NCBI RefSeq assembly: GCF_001540865.1
Contig: NC_033621.1
Location: forward strand, 18,313,046 to 18,377,045
Direction: 5' to 3'
DNA from: Ananas comosus
Lineage: Eukaryota; Streptophyta; Magnoliopsida; Poales; Bromeliaceae
Length of the DNA: 64,000 nucleotides
How positions within the stretch are numbered: the stretch's first letter is position 1; each line of letters opens with the position of its first letter. Under the pieces are notes generated by a model that saw only the letters and a program-made list of their open reading frames with translations, was not told where the DNA came from and searched no databases. Shown here one piece after another: positions 58,199 through 64,000 of the stretch. The position numbers and the translations under genes were made by a program.

Positions 58199-58747
58199 AT
58201 GCGGCTTCCAAATCGACGATCGGCTCTGTTAGACTTGATTTACACTATTGAAAGTATTTAGAAACTAAATTTCATAATTTTTCGGTATCATTTATCTATC
58301 AAATGAGTAGTTTAAAAATGAACGGCTGAAAAAAAAAATCTTATAAAAAATAATGATAAAAGACTTGAATTTAAGATCAGAGATATTGATCTTACTCTAA
58401 ATAGTGAAAAGAATTTTCTATAAAAATTTCATCAAATTTGGATTGTTTTACACCGTTAAATTCACAAACGTATCATATCCACCATTAAAATTATCAATTT
58501 TGAAACCTTTTGATCACTAGCCAGATGATGTCGAAAAATTATGAAATTTAATTTTCAAATACTTTCAATAGTATAGATCGAGTCTAACGGAGGCGATCAT
58601 CGATTTGGAAGCTGGATCATTGAAAACAACTTGGTAGCATGGATGTCTCCATGTTACGTTTAGTATACCAGCCAAGATTATATTATATATATATTTATTA
58701 TATTAATATTATATATATATATAAGTATATATATATATTAAGAGTTA

Positions 58748-59286
58748 GGTGGTATACCTATCAAGTAGCATAAGGCTCAGTCTACCGAATTGATTTCAAT
58801 GAATGCGCTTCTAAATCGACGATCCAGGCTTCGCTAGACTGATCTTACACTATTGAAAGTAATTTGGAAAACTAAATATTTCATAATTTTCGGTATCATT
58901 TACCTATCAAACGAGTAGTCGTAAAATAACGGCTCTGAAAATAAATATCTCATAAAAATAGTGAGTAATAGATTCAAAATCTCAAATCGGACAGTATTGG
59001 CTATGCTATTGTGATGTGTTTAAGTAAGAATTTTCTATTAAATTTTCATGCTAATTGGATACTTCTATACTGTTGAACTATAAAACGCATCATATCTACC
59101 ATTAAAATTGTTAATTTTGGAACCTTGATCACTAGCACAAATTATTAAAAAATTATGAAATTTTGTTTCAAATACTTTTAATAGTGTAGATCAAGTCTAA
59201 CGGAGCCGATCGTCGATTTGAAAGCCGCATCATCGAAAACAACTTGGTAGCACGGAGGCCTCCGTGCTACCGATCGTATACCAGCC
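58748..59286. mobile_element. Foldback MITE copy 4
   Basis: It begins GGTGGTATACC and ends GTATACCAGCC. GCACGGAGGCCTCCGTGC near the right end is itself an 18-bp palindrome. The left arm has decayed more than the right. It borders the promoter region of the ARF-like gene. Confidence 0.8.
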
Positions 59287-59292
59287 TAGCTC

Positions 59293-59323
<31 letters not shown>

Positions 59324-59648
59324 TTAATTTGTTCAAGAATTAAATATTTTGTAATTAAGTATGATTTTAAAATAATAACATATATAAATATATTTTATAT
59401 AATAAAATCATGGGATGCATTCGAGACGGTTATTAAAACATTTTGTACATAGGTTGTTATGGGAACAGAACACAGTAAAAGTGAAATTAGATTGCGTGGC
59501 TATTTTCTATTGGTTCATTAACGTATGATACACCATCAAAAGTATCGTTCGGTAGAAACTCCCACGTTACCAGGTAGTTAATTGACGTCATTTAGTTAGT
59601 TGCTGTTCTTGGTGCCTTGGCATATGTGGAATATGGACACTCGATCTC
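59287..59648 (+). promoter_or_regulatory. Upstream region of the ARF-like gene
   Basis: A TA run (59293-59318) and AT-rich sequence precede the gene. TGACGTCA (59583-59590) is a perfect palindromic site of the kind bound by TGA/CREB-like bZIP factors. ATTGGTTCA at 59507 holds an inverted CCAAT. No TGTCTC auxin element is seen in the 200 bp before the TATA box. Confidence 0.5.
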
Positions 59649-59654
59649 TATAAA
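59649..59654 (+). promoter_or_regulatory. TATA box of the ARF-like gene
   Basis: TATAAA lies 138 bp before the chosen ATG. Transcription would then begin near 59680, so the in-frame ATG at 59661 would not be in the mRNA. A (CT)20 tract (59720-59759) would lie in the 5' leader, common for plant regulatory genes. Confidence 0.55.
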
Positions 59655-59716
59655 CGTCGCATGAAATCTCCCGCCATCTACGCTCTAAACCTTTTTGTCC
59701 TATCCTTCTTCTTCCT

Positions 59717-59762
<46 letters not shown>

Positions 59763-59786
59763 GGTGGAACCCTAACCCTAGCCCCG

Positions 59787-62542
59787 ATGGGGGATAGGGA
59801 GCCGACGCGCGTCGCAATGCCGCTGTGGAGGGCCTTCGCTGGCCCGGAAGCGTGGCTCCCACCGCTGGGGTCCCGTGTCTACTACTTCCCCCCGGGCCAC
59901 GCCGAGCAGTGTCCCTCGGCCCCGGACTTCTCTGCCTCCGAGGCCTCCTGCACCTGGTCCGAGTTCCGCTGCCGTGTCGTGGATCTCGTCCTCCTCGCCC
60001 ACCCTGAAACCGACGAGGTCTTTGCCAAGATAACCCTCAATCCATCCCAGTTCCAAATGAACTTGCCGCTGGCAGATCCGGAGGCGACGGATGGAGAAGA
60101 GGTGGAGTGGTTCTCCAGGATGCTGCTCGAGAATGATTTGGCCCACGCAGTCTATCTGCCGGCTGCTTCGGCAAGACGTGTCTTCCCGGAGCTCAAACAC
60201 AATGCTGATAGCCCCAGGGCGCCGCAGGAATTCATCACGGTGCATGACGTCCATGGCAATGTGTCGCAGTTCCTGTACACCGTCCGCCAAGTGGACCGGG
60301 GGGAATCGCACAGATTGAGCAGATGGGGACCCTTTAAGAAGTCCAAGAAACTTGTCGCCGGGGACTCCCTGGTGTTCGCCAAGGACCGTGGGGGAAAGAT
60401 CTCTGTTGGGGTCCGCCGCACCAGCCGCCGTTTCGACAGCTCTGACATCACCTATGTTGCACCCAAGGAAGTGGTGGAGGCAGTGGAGCGGGCAGAGAGG
60501 GGTGAACCTTTCGAGGTCCGGTACTTCCTTGGAGCGGGCACTCCGCACTTTGTGGTGGCAGAAGAGGTGGTGGAAATGGCGAGACATGTTGAATGGCCGG
60601 TGGGGACGCGTGTTAGGATGCCATTGGATGCAAAGGACTGCTTCGCCAGGGGCACGGTGTCCGCCGTCAGGTTCAAGCTTGAGTTTCGATGGCCCATGTC
60701 GCTGTGGCGTATGCTTCAGGTACGTACAACTACCGATCGACGCCGCCCTTTTTCTGAATTCTCTTGTTTCTCTTTTGTTCTTATTTTGATAAATGCAAGA
60801 TTTAATTATAATCCGAAAAGAATTGTTAAATTATATATATCACTCCATCCTAGGATTAAGATATATATCCTTTTTAGCTAGAATTCATATAATTTTTTTT
60901 CTTAGTTTTAAAAATTAAACAAAATAATTAATATGACTGGTACGAAAAATTTGGTCACTGCATGCATGCATATATGTACGGGTGAATTGTAGAATAACCA
61001 ACTAAAAGAAAGGGTGTATGTATATATAGCTCTAGCGTTGTTATGTTTTGGATGGTCGATCGGGATATACTTGGCCTTGCAAGGGCCTACACGGAGTCCC
61101 TCCTCGATCGAACGGGAAACTCCAAACCATGCATACATGATCTCCAATTTAATTAGATGTATTAATTATATATTATTGGTTAATTTTCATTGTAATTTTA
61201 GCATTTCTGGCCTACACCGATTAGACCTTTAAGTCCAAACTTCTTGTATTTTTCATGTTTTCTTCTCGAATCAGTTTATGTTAGTCGACCTTCATCTTAA
61301 TTTCTGAGTATACTTTAATTAATCATGTATGCTTATCCTTCAAATTTGAGTATTGCTATTACTAATTCGTCTGAGTTGCAGAAGATGAATTATATTCTCT
61401 CTAATCTTGTAATAATATTGGTGCACGGTCCACACTTTATGGCCAATAGATTTCCAACAAATTAAGATACATAATTATTAAAAATTTTAGATAGAAAAGA
61501 AATTATAACTAAAAGGTAAAAATTATCAAGTAGCCATACAAACATTATAAAAAAATAACCTTTTTATTAATATTTTTTACTCTCGCTATTTTAGGAGTTA
61601 AATTACTCCGAAAACTATATTTAAAAATTCAACCAAATTTAATTGTTTCGATAGTTCTTTTATAAATAATTTTTTAACTAAAATTTTAAAATTAAAGTAC
61701 TTATTTCAAATTGCCGAAAAGGAGGATGTGTTTTTGCCTTATTAAAATTGATTGAAGAAAGACAAAATTATTACATGCACCTGGCTCAAAGTGGGATCGA
61801 AATTGGAATTAGAATGGAAATAAGTTAGAATGGGAATAGGAAGACTCATTGCCTTATCCTGTTTGGTTTGTCATCTGAATCGAAATCGAAATAAACCATT
61901 TCATTATTGGCAACTTATATTAAATGACAAATATTTCAATATAAAAATTTAATAAACTATATATGATCTACAAAATTTAATAATTTAAATTATATTTAAT
62001 AAATTAGATTTTGAAATCAAAATTAAAGAATTTTAAGTATGCAGTCCATGTGCACATATATACTCAATGCTTAAAAAGATGCACTCATAATTCTAAGAGA
62101 GAAAGATGATCGATAAATCTTTGTTCATATCTGGTATATACTAATCCTCTATACACTGCACAATATATTAAAAATTAATAAAATATTTGATAATTAATAT
62201 TATAAACTAAAAATTAATATAAAATATTTAAATAATTTATTATATAATATAAATTTATTTTTTATGTATATTTTAGAGTTGATTAATAGTGCAATTAATA
62301 GGTGCGTCAAAATTTTTATTGAATATGTAACAAGTTCTCATTAGTTCATGGCTAAATAGGGGACATGGCTATATATATATCCTTTATCTTTATGCGACCC
62401 AAATGCACTTCGGATTGATATATTCTGTAGATTTGCTTCTTTTCCCTATAAGCAGGTGACCTGGGATCCTAGTAACACCCCACAAAATGCTACAAATGTA
62501 TGCCCATGGCAAGTGCAGAAAGATGATACTGCTCCAGATTAA
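59787..62542 (+). CDS. Truncated, divergent auxin response factor, ARF10/16/17-like
   Basis: The only convincing host gene. Exon 1 is 59787-60719 (311 codons) and exon 2 is 62456-62542 (28 codons), joined in phase 0 by a GT...AG intron; the product is 339 residues. Residues 12-40 (MPLWRAFAGPEAWLPPLGSR, VYYFPPGHAEQ) and 65-84 are the ARF N-terminal dimerisation part. Residues 108-212 are a B3 domain (VFPEL, KKSKKLVAGDSLVF, GVRRTSRRF). Residues 225-331 are the ARF ancillary domain, ending VTWDP and QNATNVCPWQVQ. The spacing EAVERAERGEPFEV fits class C ARFs. Middle region and PB1 are absent. The segment that normally reads DTSTHGGFSVPR is replaced by NDLAHAVYLPAA, so DNA binding may be altered. 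Start chosen from the TATA box and homology. Confidence 0.85.
60720..62455 (+). other. Intron of the ARF-like gene
   Basis: 1736 bp, donor CAG/GTACGT, acceptor TTTTCCCTATAAGCAG/GT. The interior is AT-rich with no clear inserted element. The next exon restores the conserved TW motif of the ARF domain exactly in frame, which supports both sites. Confidence 0.8.
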
Positions 62543-63234
62543 TCCGATTTCGCAAACACGTACAATGTTCATGGGTCTTGTATTGGTACACCACATTCAT
62601 ATCCTCAACATGCTGATCAGGATCGATGAAGAGGACAAAAAAAGAAGCGTGAAGAGGAGGCCAACGATCAATGTCTTTTTCTTTAGATACATGGAGAGTT
62701 GCCTTCTTTGGTTTCTTATCACATTTACAATCAATTTTTAAATTGTAATCCTCCAATTTTGCGGTCTAAGAACGAGTTTCTCCATATTAATCCAAATATC
62801 ACCTCTTTTCTTTCAATACTAATTAAGAGAAAGGAGAGGCCGGATCAATTTTCTTCACTCTAGAATTGTCGATTGCAAGATTTAAGCCCCCTTTTAATTT
62901 GAGCTAGCTGTAGAGTTAGCCCTTTCTTCTTGTTATCTCCAAAAGAAAATTTTCTGGTTTACCATGCGTCGTGTACGTAGCATATAGTATAGTGGTTTAG
63001 CGGTGCATGGCCGTGGAATCAATCATGAAAACCCAGTAAACCAATTCAAACCAACAATTTTGTTTTTGTTTAGTTTGGTCTTGATTGTAATTAATTATTT
63101 GGTTTTCGGTTAAAAAATTAAAACACTAACCCAAACGAAAAAAAAAAATCAAGGTGTATATTTTTATATGTAGACATATATTTGTCCATCCACATTTGTA
63201 CATGTATCAGTATGTAGGTGTAAATATAATTATT
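62543..63234. other. 3' flank of the ARF-like gene
   Basis: AT-rich. I see no further exon with ARF middle-region or PB1 features, no miR160 site (a TGGCATACAGGGAGCCAGGC-like run is absent) and no canonical AATAAA close to the stop. An A run lies at 63140-63149. Confidence 0.55.
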
Positions 63235-63587
63235 GGTAAATTACACTCTTAGTCATCATAAATTACGCATGATGTTTTGGTCCTCTAATTTTAATTTGCT
63301 GTAATTTCTGATTAAATTATTGTAATCAAGTCTCAAAACACAATTTTATTAACTAAATATTGATGTACTTGTTGTATGAAAGTGTTACAGTGATGTCCAA
63401 ATTGATGAGGAGAAAATGATTAAAATCTTACATCACTTTCATATATAAGACATGTTAACTGTTAATTAATTGGATTGTGGGATTTGATTTTAGTAATTTA
63501 TAAAATTTGGGCTAGAAAATATAACAAAATTAGGATCAAGATATTATGTTCCTCGTAGTTTGAGGACCAAAAGTGTCATTTAGCCTA
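63235..63587. mobile_element. Small MITE
   Basis: Left end GGTAAATTACACTCTTAGTC and right end AGTGTCATTTAGCCTAT form an imperfect inverted repeat that extends about 60 bp inward (TTTTGGTCCTCTAATTTT against AATTAGGATCAAG). About 350 bp, no coding potential. Confidence 0.65.
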
Positions 63588-63696
63588 TAATAGTTATGCA
63601 CATAAACTAGGGGTGAAAACAGATCGGATATGGATGGATATTTAACGAAATCGTATATGCATCCATATTCTTTTTCTTATACGGATATATGTAATT

Positions 63697-63918
63697 GAGC
63701 CATTGTGCTTTTAAAAGTATCATGCTATTGGTGCTTGTAGATTTTTAGCTATTGGTTTAAGAGATATGCGGTTAGGATGATGTGGGCCCCCTACGGTTGA
63801 GTGGGTTGTTAGTTGAATAGTATAATCTAATGGTTGAAAATGATCCGAGGAGTAGATCTAACGGTAAAAAATTTACAAGCACTAAGTGCTTGGTACCTTT
63901 ATAAGCACCATAGCTGGA

Positions 63919-63921
<3 letters not shown>
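63697..63921. mobile_element. Small MITE with TGGTGCTT ends
   Basis: GAGCCATTGTGCTTTTAAAA at the left mirrors the right end, whose complement is GAGTCCAGCTATGGTGCTTA. Both are followed by a second GTGCTTGTA-ATTTTT word, so the inverted repeat is about 55 bp. Its left neighbour (63609-63690) is a remnant with TAGGGGTGAAAACAGATCGG. Confidence 0.65.

Positions 63922-64000
<79 letters not shown>
63921..64000. repeat. (TA)n microsatellite at window end
   Basis: About 40 TA units run to the end of the window directly after the MITE. Confidence 0.95.

Larger units (their letters stand above)
55709..58673. mobile_element. Foldback MITE copy 3, split by a solo LTR
   Basis: The left end GGCTGGTTATAC and right end GTATACCAGCC belong to one MITE. 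Removing the LTR and one target duplication (55774-58203) leaves about 535 bp, the same length as the other copies. The LTR sits about 65 bp inside the left arm. Confidence 0.85.

Noticed and set aside
59661..59786. Upstream in-frame ATG that would add 42 residues to the ARF-like protein
   Set aside because: It lies only 7 bp after the TATA box, so before the expected transcript start, and would translate a CT microsatellite into a leucine-serine run.
59596..60587. Long minus-strand ORFs opposite the ARF exon
   Set aside because: They are shadows of a GC-rich coding exon; the plus strand has clear ARF motifs and the minus frames have none.
62487..62741. Plus-strand ORF of 84 residues after the ARF exon 2
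   Set aside because: It overlaps exon 2 in another frame and shows no ARF or other motif.

Overview
This is eukaryotic nuclear DNA from a flowering plant, almost certainly a monocot. The repeats point to a bromeliad such as pineapple, but I hold that only weakly. The window is mostly layered transposable elements, with one convincing host gene at the right end: an auxin-response-factor-like gene (59.8-62.5 kb) with two visible exons. Ns lie at 22680, 30917, 33465-34234, 36945-37044 and 47829. Several of them sit exactly where unrelated sequences meet, so long-range order across them is uncertain.

Layout. 1-7.5 kb: a minus-strand Ty3/Gypsy chromovirus (element A) with both LTRs, an initiator-tRNA-Met type primer site, broken gag and protease, and a deletion that removes reverse transcriptase, RNase H and most of integrase. 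7.5-18.4 kb: minisatellites and stacked tandem arrays, interrupted by two solo LTRs with perfect 5-bp target duplications (GAGCC and ATAAT). These arrays precede a TATA box and a primer-site-like sequence, so they look like the U3 of a second, Tat-like Gypsy element. Its gag and protease remains fill 18.5-22.7 kb. 22.7-32.9 kb: LTR fragments and a degraded plus-strand Tekay/Del-type pol with its 3' LTR. 32.9-37.0 kb: a minus-strand LTR and a chromodomain fragment, broken by gaps. 37.0-42.0 kb: the right part of a CACTA (En/Spm) transposon with tnp2-like and tnpA-like remains, ending in TTTCTTGTAGTG. 42.0-48.3 kb: uncharacterised sequence, then another internally deleted minus-strand chromovirus (element E). 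48.3-59.3 kb: four copies of one foldback MITE family and two more solo LTRs (AACTT and ATGCG), one of which lies inside a MITE. 59.3-64 kb: the ARF-like gene, then small MITEs and TA repeats.

The most unusual signal is structural. Between 17414 and 18160 I count 19 consecutive short hairpins. Their 9-nt loop hardly changes (TACATATAC or CACATATAC), while their stems differ from hairpin to hairpin yet stay self-complementary. The array just upstream (16.6-17.4 kb) and the 63-bp minisatellite at 8.1-8.7 kb show the same behaviour with other sequences. Several LTR families also share two further traits: a palindromic ACCGGT-centred array in the first 150-500 bp of the LTR, and a hairpin about 450-600 bp from the LTR end whose arms vary together.
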